DNA of 53,493 bases, taken from assembly GCA_014381755.1 (NCBI GenBank), contig JACNLB010000120.1, positions 1-53,493 on the forward strand, in the 5' to 3' direction. Numbering within the stretch: position 1 is the first letter of the stretch; each line of letters begins with the position of its first letter. The notes under the pieces are model-generated. The model had not been told where the DNA came from. It saw only the letters and a program-made list of their open reading frames with translations, and made no database searches. The translations under genes were made by a program, and so were the position numbers. This document shows, one piece after another, positions 17,790 to 27,588 of the stretch. The DNA is from Fidelibacterota bacterium. GTDB taxonomy: Bacteria > Fidelibacterota > Marinisomatia > Marinisomatales > TCS55.

Positions 17790-19010
17790 ATGGATCGTTT
17801 TATTGGACTTCTTGGTATTGTTGTTTTATTAGCAATTGCCTTTGCCCTTTCAAATAACAGAAAACAAATCAATATGCGTATTATTGGCTGGGGTCTTGGG
17901 TTACAAGCTATCTTCGCCATTTTTATTTTAAGGACCCCCATAGGCGGTCCGTTGTTTGGATATCTTGATAAAGCTATCCGTAAGCTTATTAGTTTTTCAG
18001 ATGCGGGAAGTGATTTTTTATTCAAATCTTTTGTACCGGATGTGGGGTATCATGTTGCCATGATCAACTTTGCTTTCCGTGCTTTGCCAACCATAATATT
18101 CTTTTCCAGCCTTATGGCTGTTTTATATCATTTCGGTATAATTCAGATTTTCGTCAAATGGATCGCCAAAGCCATGCAAAAAACAATGGGCACCAGCGGA
18201 TCGGAAACATTAAGTGTTTCCGCTAATATTTTTGTAGGTCAAACCGAAGCGCCGCTTATTGTTCGTCCGTTTATTCAACACATGACAAAATCAGAGCTCA
18301 TGGCCGTTATGACAGGTGGATTTGCAACCGTTGCAGGTGGTGTGTTGGCTATTTATGTTATGTGGCTTGGGGACATTCCAGGAATCGCCGGCCACTTATT
18401 AGCGGCATCGGTCATGTCTGCGCCGGGAGCACTCGTTATAGCAAAAATTATTTATCCTGAAACCGAAACATCCGAAACAATTGGAGATCTGAAAATTGAT
18501 ATCGAACAACAAAGTACGAATGCAATGGAAGCGTTGGGGGACGGAGCTACCAGTGGATTAAAACTGGCTGCGAATGTGGCAGCCATGCTGGTTGCGTTTG
18601 TTTCACTCGTTGCCATGATTAATTATCTCCTTGGTTTTGCCGGCACATCCATGGAAACTATCCTCGGTTTTTTATTCAAACCCTTGGCATGGACAATGGG
18701 CGTTCCGTGGTCAGAAGCCGGAATATTGGGTACACTTATGGGCAAGAAGATTGTTTTTACAGAACTGATTGCCTATGGCGACTTAAAAGAGTTGATGTCA
18801 TCAGGAGCCATTACGGACCGAACAGCTATTATTGCAAGTTACGCGTTATGCGGGTTTGCCAATTTTGGTTCAATCGGAATTCAATTAGGCGGAATTGGAG
18901 GCATGGCTCCGGAACGAAAAAAAGATCTCGCTAAATTGGTTACAAAGGCAATGGTCGGTGGTGCTCTTGCATCTTGGCTTACAGCAACTATTGCAGGATT
19001 ATTGATTTAA
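17790..19010 (+). CDS. nupC: Concentrative nucleoside transporter (NupC/CNT family)
   Basis: Inner-membrane importer of nucleosides driven by a sodium or proton gradient. The protein has 406 residues with eight or more hydrophobic helices. CNT hallmarks include FVGQTEAPLIVRPFI, the substrate-site segment around residue 155, and GFANFGSIGIQLGGIGGMAPER near the C terminus. It starts at the base after the tdk stop. Placement directly after three nucleoside-handling enzymes makes nucleosides, probably pyrimidines, its likely cargo; the exact specificity cannot be read from sequence. Confidence 0.95.
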   Translation: MDRFIGLLGIVVLLAIAFALSNNRKQINMRIIGWGLGLQAIFAIFILRTPIGGPLFGYLDKAIRKLISFSDAGSDFLFKSFVPDVGYHVAMINFAFRALPTIIFFSSLMAVLYHFGIIQIFVKWIAKAMQKTMGTSGSETLSVSANIFVGQTEAPLIVRPFIQHMTKSELMAVMTGGFATVAGGVLAIYVMWLGDIPGIAGHLLAASVMSAPGALVIAKIIYPETETSETIGDLKIDIEQQSTNAMEALGDGATSGLKLAANVAAMLVAFVSLVAMINYLLGFAGTSMETILGFLFKPLAWTMGVPWSEAGILGTLMGKKIVFTELIAYGDLKELMSSGAITDRTAIIASYALCGFANFGSIGIQLGGIGGMAPERKKDLAKLVTKAMVGGALASWLTATIAGLLI

Positions 19011-19038
19011 TTCTTATTATTTGTATAGGTAATTAATT

Positions 19039-19599
19039 ATGCGTTTTATTTTTATCGGCCCCCCCGGCGTAGGAAAAGGTACTCAAGCTAAACGTATTTG
19101 TGATCATTTTGGTATTGTACACCTTTCTACAGGCGAAATTTTACGAGATGAAATATCAAATAATTCATCCGTTGGACAATCTGCAAAATCATTTATTGAT
19201 GGGGGACAACTCGTGCCTAATGACGTTTTATTGAATATGATGTCCGACCGTCTCGCTCAAGATGATTGCATCAATGGCTACTGTCTGGATGGCTTTCCCC
19301 GAACAATTGCCCAAGCAGAAGGATTGGAACATATTCTGTCCGAATTAAATCAATCATTGGATGCTGTGGTCAGTATTGCAGCTGATGAAGAAGAATTGAT
19401 TAACCGATTGGTGTTGAGAGGAACAACATCGGGGCGATCAGATGATACTCCTGAAATTATCCGTCAGCGTTTACAGGTTTACAGAAAGCAGACCGAACCA
19501 TTGATTGCGTTTTACGAAAAACTCAACTTGATCAAAACGATAGATGGAGTGGGTGAAATAAATGATATTACTAAACGGATTTTAAAAACTGTGACTTAA
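19039..19599 (+). CDS. adk: Adenylate kinase, short-LID form
   Basis: Interconverts ATP plus AMP and two ADP. It has 186 residues with P-loop GPPGVGKGT near the N terminus, HLSTGEILRDE for AMP binding, GYCLDGFPRT, and the late RQRLQVYRKQTEPLI. The LID is short (RGTTSGRSDDTPEII) and lacks the zinc-binding insertion of the long form. A 28-base gap with a weak ribosome site separates it from nupC; coaE follows after one base. Confidence 0.96.
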   Translation: MRFIFIGPPGVGKGTQAKRICDHFGIVHLSTGEILRDEISNNSSVGQSAKSFIDGGQLVPNDVLLNMMSDRLAQDDCINGYCLDGFPRTIAQAEGLEHILSELNQSLDAVVSIAADEEELINRLVLRGTTSGRSDDTPEIIRQRLQVYRKQTEPLIAFYEKLNLIKTIDGVGEINDITKRILKTVT

Positions 19600-19600
19600 A

Positions 19601-20194
19601 ATGTTGAAAGTTGGATTAACAGGCGGAATTGGGTGTGGTAAAAGTACAGCCAGCGCAGTCGTGGCTGAATTGGGAGCGTACATTTTTGAAGCGGATGATG
19701 AAGCAAAAAAGATGATACGAGAAAATTTGACCGTACAAAGTGAATTAATTGCTGAATTTGGCACAGATATAATGGGAGCCGGAGATGTAATGGACCTGCA
19801 GAAACTAGGTCGAATTGCTCTTCAGGATGAAGATCATCAATTGCGCCTTAATTTAGTCGTTCATCCATACATTTACAATTTGATCGATGATCAGTTTGAG
19901 AAAGTTTCAGCAAAAAATGAGCATACAATGTTTATAGTTGACGGCGCTTTGATTTATGAATCAGGCTATGACCAGCATCTTGATTATGTCATTGTTATTA
20001 CTGCATTAATGAAAAACAGGATGGAGCGAGCCATAGCCCGAGGCACGTTAACACGGGATCAAATATTGCAGCGAATTGATTTGCAGTGGTCAGAAGAAGA
20101 AAAAACAGGATTGGCTGATTTTGTTATTCATAACGACAGCACTCAAGAAGATCTTCAAAAAGAAATTACGGAAATCTACAATCGAATCGTTTAA
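19601..20194 (+). CDS. coaE: Dephospho-CoA kinase
   Basis: Catalyses the last step of coenzyme A synthesis, phosphorylation of the ribose 3' hydroxyl of dephospho-CoA. It has 197 residues with P-loop GLTGGIGCGKSTAS at the N terminus, EADDEAKKMI, VVHPYIY and the RAIARGTLTRDQILQRI lid segment. It follows adk by one base. Its TAA stop overlaps the stop of the convergent gene at 20191: the two stop codons share the palindrome TTAA. Confidence 0.95.
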   Translation: MLKVGLTGGIGCGKSTASAVVAELGAYIFEADDEAKKMIRENLTVQSELIAEFGTDIMGAGDVMDLQKLGRIALQDEDHQLRLNLVVHPYIYNLIDDQFEKVSAKNEHTMFIVDGALIYESGYDQHLDYVIVITALMKNRMERAIARGTLTRDQILQRIDLQWSEEEKTGLADFVIHNDSTQEDLQKEITEIYNRIV

Positions 20195-20655
20195 CGTATA
20201 CTTTTCCTTAAAGACCTTGGCTTGTCCATTATTTCCTTATAGATCATAGCCAATCGAACATCTCCTTGATGCCTGAAATATCTCGAATGGGATATGATTT
20301 TCTTCTGTTTTCGATGGGCAATGGTTCCAATTTCATGTTTTTCAAAACTACTGGGTAAATGTCTTTCTTTCAGCGGCGTTTCTTCAACAATCTCTATTGG
20401 AGAATATTGAAATGAGGGTTCATGGAGTTCAGCCTCTAGTTCATCTTCCAGTTCAGAAACAACGACTTCATCCAATTCTTCTGCGTCTTCACCCGTAAAA
20501 TCAGCGAAGAGTTCCTTAACAAATTCCGGAGTTTGCCAACCGTTTTCTTCGCTTTGATCTAATTCTTTCCTCGCGGTTTTTTGATGTCGCTTTTTCATCA
20601 TAGCTGACAGCAAGTAAAGAATCATTAGGAATACCCAATAGCCGAGACTATCCAT
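20191..20655 (-). CDS. Small acidic single-pass membrane protein, unknown function
   Basis: A 154-residue protein with one N-terminal membrane helix ([20 protein letters not shown]), then a basic stretch and a long acidic, low-complexity linker (about 45-85, rich in E, D and L). A basic C-terminal part (HRKQKKIISHSRYFRHQGDV) contains RLAMIYKEIMDKPRSLR. I do not recognise a named family. It starts inside the floA stop codon (TAATG), so it is translated with floA and nfeD, and its product may act at the same membrane microdomain. Confidence 0.75.
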   Translation of the reverse strand: MDSLGYWVFLMILYLLSAMMKKRHQKTARKELDQSEENGWQTPEFVKELFADFTGEDAEELDEVVVSELEDELEAELHEPSFQYSPIEIVEETPLKERHLPSSFEKHEIGTIAHRKQKKIISHSRYFRHQGDVRLAMIYKEIMDKPRSLRKSIR

Positions 20656-21662
20656 TAATCATTGTTCTCCGGACCGGCTGTGGTTTCTTCGCTCATTCCG
20701 GATATGGAATCCCGCATGCCGGTATCTGATTTGATATTCTGCATATTATAATAATCGAAAATTCCCAGATTTCCTTCACGGAAAGCTTGAGCCATCGCTT
20801 TAGGCACTTCTGCTTCTGCTGCGACAACATTGGCTTGCATTTCCTGAGTGCGAGCTTTCATTTCCTGTTCTTCAGCAACAGCCATGGCACGGCGAGTTTC
20901 CGCCTTCGCTTGCGCAACCCGTAAATCAGCTTCTGCTTGATCGGCCTGAAGACTGGCTCCAATATTTTTTCCCACATCAAGATCAGCAATATCAATGGAC
21001 AAAATTTCAAATGCAGTTCCGGCATCCAATCCTTTATGTAATACAGCTTTGGAAATATTATCCGGATTTTCTAACACAGCAGAATAATTCATTGATGAAC
21101 CAATTGCGCTTACAATTCCTTCGCCAACTCTGGCGATAATTGTATCATCGGTTGCACCGCCAACCAAGCCGGGAATATTTGTTCGTACAGTCACGCGAGC
21201 CCGTGCTTTCAATTCAATACCATCCTTAGCAACGGCCGATAAAAATCCATCTTTTGGTGCATCAATCACTTTTGGATATACACTTGTTGCCACAGCTGCC
21301 TGGACATCTCGACCTGCCAAGTCTATGGCTGTAGTTGTCTCAAACGTTAAGGGAATATTTGCTTTAGCGGCGGCAATGAGAGATGCCACTACATTGACAA
21401 CATGTCCACCGGCAAGTTGATGCGTTTCCAACATATCTGTTGAAACACTCTGCAGTCCAGCTTTGTGCAGATTGATTACACCACCCACAATTAATCGGGG
21501 TGGTATTTTTCGTAAGCGCATGCGGATAAGATCTATAATTGAAATGGGACCTATACCCAAACTCACGATAGATTGTATCCACAATCCCAATGGGACAAAA
21601 TAGAAAAACAGTACTACAAAAAACAGTAGTAAAGACAACATTATTATTGATCCGATAGCCAT
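20655..21662 (-). CDS. floA: Flotillin-like protein FloA
   Basis: Scaffold protein of functional membrane microdomains in the inner membrane. The protein has 335 residues: an N-terminal hydrophobic hairpin ([18 protein letters not shown]), a band-7-like domain (roughly 60-240, with [18 protein letters not shown] and [19 protein letters not shown]), and an Ala/Glu-rich coiled coil ([20 protein letters not shown]) ending in the DYYNMQNI segment. Its full-length pattern matches the FloA (YqfA) family. As in many bacteria it is paired with an NfeD protein gene, here 18 bases upstream. Confidence 0.96.
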   Translation of the reverse strand: MAIGSIIMLSLLLFFVVLFFYFVPLGLWIQSIVSLGIGPISIIDLIRMRLRKIPPRLIVGGVINLHKAGLQSVSTDMLETHQLAGGHVVNVVASLIAAAKANIPLTFETTTAIDLAGRDVQAAVATSVYPKVIDAPKDGFLSAVAKDGIELKARARVTVRTNIPGLVGGATDDTIIARVGEGIVSAIGSSMNYSAVLENPDNISKAVLHKGLDAGTAFEILSIDIADLDVGKNIGASLQADQAEADLRVAQAKAETRRAMAVAEEQEMKARTQEMQANVVAAEAEVPKAMAQAFREGNLGIFDYYNMQNIKSDTGMRDSISGMSEETTAGPENND

Positions 21663-21680
21663 AATTAATTCCCTTTATAT

Positions 21681-23024
21681 TTATTTAATTTTTCTGACAA
21701 CGACTCTATTCCCATCTACAGATAGAATTATTACATTATCATTTTGATTGATATACGATCCTTCCGTTACGACGAAAATTCGCTGATCTCCTACATTAAT
21801 CCACCCGGATGGACGTAAATCTGTATCCGCGATACCTTGTTGTCCAATCAATTCTTCCAAACCAATGGAGGAATTATAACCTTCTTCTTTTTTCTGAACT
21901 GCAGGAGAAGTCAGTTTTTGCCAAAATTCTGTTTTAGTCATGAGCTTAAACAATAAGACTAGTCCAATTATTCCGCCAATAATTCCAATGGTAAAACCCG
22001 TTAGTGCCATGGATTGAATTTCCTGACCCACAGGTACATCGGGCAAGAGTAATTCGTACAATCCCCACAATAAAATACCAATACCAGATATGCCGGCTAT
22101 GCCAAAACCGGGGATTAAGAGAACCTCTACAAGCAGAAGCGCAACACCAACAAAAACAATCAGTAAATCGGTCATTGTGGCAAGGCGCACGATATAAGAA
22201 GCACCTAAAGATAAAGCCAAGCATACTGCACCGAACGTACCGGGGATTCCCCAGCCAGGGCTTTGTAACTCAAATAAAATTCCTAAAAACCCGAACGTTG
22301 TTAACAAAGAAGCAACGACCGGGTGAGTTAAAAAGCGGACAAAATTTTCTGACCAGTTTTCTTTAGCAGAACGAATGGAGGCATTGGAAATTCCCAGTTC
22401 AGCCAATACTTCATCAAATGTTTCTGTTTCACTATCCGCTATTTTATATTTCAGCGCTTTTTCAGTGGTTAGTGTAATCAGCTTTCCTTCTTTTCGTCCT
22501 TCCAAGTCAGTTACTTCTACAGAATCACCATCAATAATTAAATGAGTAAATGCTAATTCCTCATCCACCATTCCGGTGGCAATCGTTGTATTACGATTCC
22601 TGTTTTCAGCCGTAGAAGCCATTTCTTCTCTCATATAGCTGATAACTTTTTCTGATGCTTTTTTACCCTGCATATCCACTGCTGTAGCTGCACCTATTGT
22701 ACCGCCCCCAGTCATGTATATTTTTTCGCAGGATAAAGATATTAATGCTCCTGCGGAAATAGCTCGCCGATTTATAAACGCAACTGTCAAAACATCAGAA
22801 TCAAGAATAGCATCCTTTATTTGTGTCGCAGCATCTACTCGTCCTCCAAAGGTATCAATATCAAATATAATAGCTGCTGCATCTGCTTCTTCAGCTGCTG
22901 CGATAGTTCTTTCAATAAATGGCGGAAGTCCTAAATCAATCGTTCCCTGTATCGGAACTCGGTAGACAATCGGTTCCGCTGAAAGGAATTGAACAAATAA
23001 AGCTAGTATTATGGGGATTCTCAT
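21681..23024 (-). CDS. nfeD: NfeD family membrane protein with ClpP-like serine protease domain
   Basis: Full-length NfeD: a periplasmic serine protease domain, four or more membrane helices and a C-terminal soluble OB-fold domain. I choose the ATG at 23024 because it heads a signal peptide (MRIPIILALFVQFLSAEP); the in-frame ATG at 23150 would add 42 residues and overlap the divergent acyltransferase gene. The ClpP-like core shows DIDTFGGRVDAATQI and the serine S90 in RRAISAGALI; the Lys in GKKASEKVISYMRE (near 126) is the likely partner. The OB domain (GQQGIADTDLRPSGWI) ends the protein. NfeD partners such as flotillins are encoded beside it, here floA. Confidence 0.92.
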   Translation of the reverse strand: MRIPIILALFVQFLSAEPIVYRVPIQGTIDLGLPPFIERTIAAAEEADAAAIIFDIDTFGGRVDAATQIKDAILDSDVLTVAFINRRAISAGALISLSCEKIYMTGGGTIGAATAVDMQGKKASEKVISYMREEMASTAENRNRNTTIATGMVDEELAFTHLIIDGDSVEVTDLEGRKEGKLITLTTEKALKYKIADSETETFDEVLAELGISNASIRSAKENWSENFVRFLTHPVVASLLTTFGFLGILFELQSPGWGIPGTFGAVCLALSLGASYIVRLATMTDLLIVFVGVALLLVEVLLIPGFGIAGISGIGILLWGLYELLLPDVPVGQEIQSMALTGFTIGIIGGIIGLVLLFKLMTKTEFWQKLTSPAVQKKEEGYNSSIGLEELIGQQGIADTDLRPSGWINVGDQRIFVVTEGSYINQNDNVIILSVDGNRVVVRKIK

Positions 23025-23101
23025 TCCAATGATGTTACCCCAATTCATCGGTAATTTCAATACTGTCATCGTAGAAATTATTATAGATTTACCATCAATA
23101 A

Positions 23102-23986
23102 ATGTCATTTTATCAACCAATGCGATTTTATCATAAATTATCTTATGCAACTCTGACGCTTTTTTCCGGCTGGCTGTGCAGCCTTTCGGAAGCTGAACGA
23201 GATCGGTTTGGTGTCAGATTAGCACGGGTTGCATATTATTTACTCGGTTTACGGAAAAAAGATTCATTTAAAAACATTGCAATTGCCTTTCCCGAAAAAA
23301 GCGATGGTGATCGACACGTGATCCTAAAAAAAACGTATTCGTTTTTCGCGCGAACGTTTTTACAGTTTTTATCAATCCCCAAGTCATACAAATGTATAGA
23401 TATTGATGTAGAAGGTCAGGAATTATTGGACACATCATTGGCAAAGGGACGAGGAATAATTCTGGCTACGGGACATTTCAGCAAATGGGAAATAATGTCC
23501 GCATGGCTTGGATATTCCGGTTATCCATGTGTTGCTGTCGCCTTGAGACAAAAAAACAGGGGTGCTGATATTTTTTTCAGGAAGTTCCGTGAAAATACCG
23601 GAATGAGGATGATTTTCCGTAAATCGTCATTGAAACAAATGTATCGCATTTTGAAAGAAAATAAACTTTTAATTCTTGCCAGTGATCAAGACGCAAAAAA
23701 ACGAGGGGTGTTTGTTAACTTTTTCAATACACCGTCTTCCACGCCTAAAGGCGTCGCCCGTTTCCATTTACATACAGGTTCGGATATGTTTTTCATCACA
23801 TGTCATGTTAAACAAAATGGGATTTATAAACTTCATATCCAACCTATCGTCCCTGAAGGAGAAAGTACAGTAGAGTCCATCACTCAAGCATTTACGACAC
23901 TATTAGAAGAAAAAGTTAGAGAATTCCCTGAACAGTATTTCTGGTTTCATCGCCGTTGGAAAACGAAACCGCCTATAGTTTTATGA
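23102..23986 (+). CDS. LpxL/HtrB-type lysophospholipid or lipid A acyltransferase
   Basis: Adds a secondary acyl chain to a lipid A precursor, at the inner membrane. The protein has 294 residues with an N-terminal hydrophobic anchor and the HX4E catalytic motif at H125-E130 (GHFSKWE). Further family elements are RKSSLKQMYRILKEN, SDQDAKKRGVFVNFF and EQYFWFHRRWKTKPP. An in-frame ATG at 23120 is an alternative start. It diverges from nfeD with a 77-base promoter gap. Its stop overlaps the next gene by four bases (ATGA). Confidence 0.9.
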   Translation: MSFYQPMRFYHKLSYATLTLFSGWLCSLSEAERDRFGVRLARVAYYLLGLRKKDSFKNIAIAFPEKSDGDRHVILKKTYSFFARTFLQFLSIPKSYKCIDIDVEGQELLDTSLAKGRGIILATGHFSKWEIMSAWLGYSGYPCVAVALRQKNRGADIFFRKFRENTGMRMIFRKSSLKQMYRILKENKLLILASDQDAKKRGVFVNFFNTPSSTPKGVARFHLHTGSDMFFITCHVKQNGIYKLHIQPIVPEGESTVESITQAFTTLLEEKVREFPEQYFWFHRRWKTKPPIVL

Positions 23987-24555
23987 TCGAAATTGATGTA
24001 CATAATAAAGATGCAATTGTTACAGCATTAAAAGTAATCGAAGATGGTGGAATCATTATTTATCCAACGGATACTATTTATGGTTTTGGAGTTGATGCTG
24101 CCAATGATGAAGCAATTGAAAAATTAAATCTAATTAAAAGACGTAATGGACCTATGAGTGTTTTGGCTCCAAACAGTAAAACTGCATTAAGCTGGAGTCA
24201 TATTTCTAAAAATGAAATGAAATTGGTTGAGGCAAATCTTAAAGGGCAATCAACTATAATCCTTCCTGTTAGGAAAGGAATAGTCAGTCATAAAATATTA
24301 GGTAAAAATCAAACACTGGGTGTGCGAGTACCAAACAATACATTCTGCAATCAATTGGCAAAAAAATCTTTAAATCCTATTACAACAACAAGCGTGAACC
24401 GTCACAACAGTTCGGCGTTAAATGGCCCCATTAAAATTCTGGAAGAATTTCGAGAAGAAATTGATCTTTTTGTAAATGGGGGAAATTTAGAAGGAAATAA
24501 AGGGTCAAGTATTTATAAACTTGAACATGGCGAACTGGTACAATTGAGAAATTGA
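23983..24555 (+). CDS. Sua5/YciO/YrdC family protein (threonylcarbamoyl-AMP synthase type)
   Basis: Members make threonylcarbamoyl-AMP from threonine, bicarbonate and ATP for the t6A37 modification of tRNA. I place the start at 23983, which overlaps the upstream stop as ATGA, rather than the ATG at 23956 inside that gene. YrdC features are IIYPTDTIYGFGVDA, KRRNGPMSVL, GVRVPNNTFCNQL and PITTTSVNRHNSSA. The 190-residue length equals a single YrdC domain with no Sua5 C-terminal domain. TsaC and the YciO branch are hard to separate by eye, so the exact reaction is only probable. Confidence 0.88.
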   Translation: MIEIDVHNKDAIVTALKVIEDGGIIIYPTDTIYGFGVDAANDEAIEKLNLIKRRNGPMSVLAPNSKTALSWSHISKNEMKLVEANLKGQSTIILPVRKGIVSHKILGKNQTLGVRVPNNTFCNQLAKKSLNPITTTSVNRHNSSALNGPIKILEEFREEIDLFVNGGNLEGNKGSSIYKLEHGELVQLRN

Positions 24556-24556
24556 A

Positions 24557-25270
24557 ATGCGATTTATCTTATTTATTCTAATAGCAATATTAAATGGACA
24601 GCATTTGCCTTTTCAATTAGGAGAAAAACTGGTTTATTCAGCAAAATTCAATATAATTCCTTCGGGCTACGCTTCACTTGAAGTGCTTGGTCATGAATCA
24701 ATCAACGGCGTAGGAACATACCATGCCAGATTCAAAGCCAGCACTAATCCAACATTAGATCGTTTGTATAAATTGAGAGATCAGGTTGATATTTGGTTAG
24801 ATGAAACAGATCTTTTCACTCACCAATTAAAAAAGAATTTGAGGGAAGGCAATTATCATAAGAAAATTTACACTATTATCCATTATGATGAGTCACAGGC
24901 AATTATCAATTCTGATACTGTTGCGATTACAGAACCAGTACGGGATCCATATTCCCTTTTTTACTATTTACGATCCATTCCTTTAAATGTAGGGCAATTA
25001 TTGGAATTCACATCTTTCGAAAATAAGAAAACAACCCCCTTCAAATTAGCAGTTACGGGTAAGGAAACTATCAAAACACGAGCCGGGACATTCAACTGCC
25101 TTGTTGTTAAACCATTTCAACAAGGGAAAGCATTATTTAAAAATGAGGGTGATATGCAAATTTGGTTCAGTGATGATGAAAAACGATTACCTGTTCAAAT
25201 TCATATTAAACTGAAATTTGGGTCCATGCATTTGAAACTAAAGGAAGTAGTTAACCAAAAAGTCGACTGA
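24557..25270 (+). CDS. DUF3108 domain-containing exported protein
   Basis: A 237-residue protein with a short hydrophobic N terminus (MRFILFILIAILNGQ). The mature part (FQLGEKLVYSAKFNIIPSGY, then DQVDIWLDE, RDPYSLFYYLRSIPL and EGDMQIWFSDDEKRLPVQIH) follows the DUF3108 pattern along its length. These periplasmic or envelope proteins are widespread in Gram-negative bacteria and lack an assigned biochemical role. It follows the YrdC gene by one base and overlaps the convergent rseP gene by 20 bases at the 3' end. Confidence 0.88.
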   Translation: MRFILFILIAILNGQHLPFQLGEKLVYSAKFNIIPSGYASLEVLGHESINGVGTYHARFKASTNPTLDRLYKLRDQVDIWLDETDLFTHQLKKNLREGNYHKKIYTIIHYDESQAIINSDTVAITEPVRDPYSLFYYLRSIPLNVGQLLEFTSFENKKTTPFKLAVTGKETIKTRAGTFNCLVVKPFQQGKALFKNEGDMQIWFSDDEKRLPVQIHIKLKFGSMHLKLKEVVNQKVD

Positions 25271-26423
25271 TATCGTTTACGATCACTGTGGCAATTAATA
25301 ACAACAAAAAGGCCATTCCAACCTGCTGGATGACCATACGTGTTTTGATAGTCAATTTCCGGCGTATAATGCCTTCAATAAGGATAATAAAAATATGTCC
25401 GCCGTCCAATCCAGGGATGGGTAATATATTAATAAAGGCCAAATTACAGCTGATCAAAGCCATAAACGTCAGTAGTGCTGTCCATCCTGCTCTGGCTGTT
25501 TCCCCTGCTAATTGAGCGATCATAATAGGCCCGCCGATATCTTTCATCGATGCATCTCCGCTGGCGAGCATGGACAATGACATAACAATCATTCCAAAAC
25601 CATTTACGGTGGCAACAGAACCTGCTTGAATTGCTTCAACCATTCCAATGGGTCGATAGCTATAATTCTGGATAATGCCAATAGCACCGAGTGTATCGAT
25701 ATGACCGTCAATAACCGCTACTTGATATTTTGTTGTTATTGCAATATCAAATTCATTCGCATCTCTCAATATTTTTAATTCAATAGGTGTATTTGGTTTT
25801 TTGTGGATACGTGTTGAAATATCAGTCCATGTTTCTATTGATTCACCATCTACTGCCAAAATTTGATCACCGACTTGCAAACCTGCAGCCACTGCCGGCA
25901 TATCTGGCACCAATTGAGCAATAACAGGATCATCGCTTAGTTCGGGGATACCCATATATTTTGCGATTCCTGAAAACAGTACAAATGCTAGCAGGATATT
26001 CATAATTACGCCTGCACTCATGACCCAAATTTGCTGTAAGGATGTTTTGCTCATTAATTCATCATCAGCGTGTTTTATATTATCATCAAGGCTTTCGTCA
26101 ATTGTACCGGCCATTTTTACGTAACCACCTAAGGGAATAATGGCCAAGCAATATTCAGTATTACTCCCTTTACGACTTTTATTGCCGATTATTTTTTCTA
26201 ATACAGGACCCCAGACAATTTTATTTTCTTCGTTACGATGATAAAAGAAAATTCTGAATAACCACCCGCTGTCAACTGAAGTAAACGTAAACAGCCGCGG
26301 AGGGAATCCTATGGAAAATCGATCCACGCGAACACCCACAGATCGCGCTGCCATAAAATGTCCAAGTTCGTGAACAGTAACTAGTACACCTAATACAATG
26401 ATTGTTGCCCAGAGAGTTGTCAT
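25251..26423 (-). CDS. rseP: Site-2 membrane zinc metalloprotease RseP
   Basis: Intramembrane protease that cuts membrane-bound regulators and leftover signal peptides. The 390-residue protein has the HEXXH zinc motif at H18-H22 (HELGH) in the first helix, one PDZ domain (about 160-240, with VAAGLQVGDQILAVDGESIE), and the third zinc ligand in NILPIPGLDGGH near the C terminus. It is the last gene of the envelope operon, after dxr by 19 bases. Canonical members may carry two PDZ domains; here one is visible. Confidence 0.95.
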   Translation of the reverse strand: MTTLWATIIVLGVLVTVHELGHFMAARSVGVRVDRFSIGFPPRLFTFTSVDSGWLFRIFFYHRNEENKIVWGPVLEKIIGNKSRKGSNTEYCLAIIPLGGYVKMAGTIDESLDDNIKHADDELMSKTSLQQIWVMSAGVIMNILLAFVLFSGIAKYMGIPELSDDPVIAQLVPDMPAVAAGLQVGDQILAVDGESIETWTDISTRIHKKPNTPIELKILRDANEFDIAITTKYQVAVIDGHIDTLGAIGIIQNYSYRPIGMVEAIQAGSVATVNGFGMIVMSLSMLASGDASMKDIGGPIMIAQLAGETARAGWTALLTFMALISCNLAFINILPIPGLDGGHIFIILIEGIIRRKLTIKTRMVIQQVGMAFLLLLIATVIVNDISRLFG

Positions 26424-26442
26424 AAATTTTTACCTTAATTTT

Positions 26443-27588
26443 TCAAATATACGCATTAATAAAATCGGTTGCCCAGAGTTCCAATGCCAATAAATCTTCT
26501 AAAGTTGGTTCTGCAATATAATGATGATTCGCACAGGCTTTTTCTATTATTGACGGTATTTCTGTAAATTTTATTTCACCGTCTAAAAAGCGATATACTG
26601 CTTGTTCGTTAGAAACATTTAATACAGCAGGTGTTGATCCCCCGGCACGAAGAGCTTCATAGGCCAATTTAATGCAGGGAAATTTTTCTAAATCCGGTTC
26701 TTCAAACGTGAGTTGCCCGGATTTTATCAGATCCAACTCCTCCCAATTTGCAGAGCTATGGCGGGGATACGTCAGGGCATATTGAATAGGAATTTTCATA
26801 TCGGGCACACCTAATTGCGCCTTGACTGATTTGTCAGCAAATTCAACCATTGAATGAATGATGGATTGAGGATGAATAACTATGTCAATTTCATCAGCAA
26901 GCAATCCAAAGAGCCACCTTGTTTCAATAACTTCCAATCCTTTGTTCATCATGGTGGCAGAATCAATTGTGATTTTATTGCCCATATCCCAATTTGGGTG
27001 GTTTAATGCTTCTTCCGGCGTTATGTCTTTAAACGTATTAATATCTCTTGTTCTAAATGGGCCGCCGCTTCCTGTTAAAATTATTTTTCTCACATCCCCT
27101 ATTTCTTCACCGGCTAAACATTGCCAGATGGCAGAATGTTCACTATCAACAGGAAATAGTGTCGCCCCGGATTTCTGTTTGGCTTTTTCTATAATTGAAC
27201 CGGCCATAACCAGGCTTTCTTTGTTACTCAAGGCGACATTCACCCCAGCTTCGATTGATCTTAATGTGGGTTCCATACCTGCACTTCCAACCAAACCGTT
27301 CATAACAATATCAACGTCATCTCGACCAGCCAATTCTAGTAATCCTTCTCTGCCAGTTAATACTTCTATGTTGTTCCCCAAAGCAGATGAAACTTTTTTA
27401 CCTGCTTCTTCATCAATAATAGCAACAGCTTTGGGTGCATATTTTTTTGCCTGTTCAATCAGTTTTTCTGAATTTCTATTTGCAGTTAAATAGATAATAT
27501 CAAATTGCGGTCCAAGATTATCAGTAACACGTAAGGTGTTTTCCCCAATAGATCCCGTTGAACCAAGTATGGATAATTTTTTTGTCAT
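26443..27588 (-). CDS. dxr: 1-deoxy-D-xylulose 5-phosphate reductoisomerase
   Basis: Converts 1-deoxy-D-xylulose 5-phosphate to methylerythritol phosphate with NADPH, the committed step of non-mevalonate isoprenoid synthesis. The 381-residue length is normal. NADPH binding is by GSTGSIGENTL at the N terminus. The metal- and substrate-site segments are ALSNKESLVMAG, PVDSEHSAIWQCL, GSGGPF and NWDMGNKITIDSATMMNKGLE. Its start overlaps the upstream stop by one base (TGATG). It supplies precursors used by UppS at the head of the same operon. Confidence 0.97.
   Translation of the reverse strand: MTKKLSILGSTGSIGENTLRVTDNLGPQFDIIYLTANRNSEKLIEQAKKYAPKAVAIIDEEAGKKVSSALGNNIEVLTGREGLLELAGRDDVDIVMNGLVGSAGMEPTLRSIEAGVNVALSNKESLVMAGSIIEKAKQKSGATLFPVDSEHSAIWQCLAGEEIGDVRKIILTGSGGPFRTRDINTFKDITPEEALNHPNWDMGNKITIDSATMMNKGLEVIETRWLFGLLADEIDIVIHPQSIIHSMVEFADKSVKAQLGVPDMKIPIQYALTYPRHSSANWEELDLIKSGQLTFEEPDLEKFPCIKLAYEALRAGGSTPAVLNVSNEQAVYRFLDGEIKFTEIPSIIEKACANHHYIAEPTLEDLLALELWATDFINAYI

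Noticed and set aside
23025-23150. NfeD start at 23150
   Set aside because: It adds 42 residues before a clear signal peptide and overlaps the divergent acyltransferase start.
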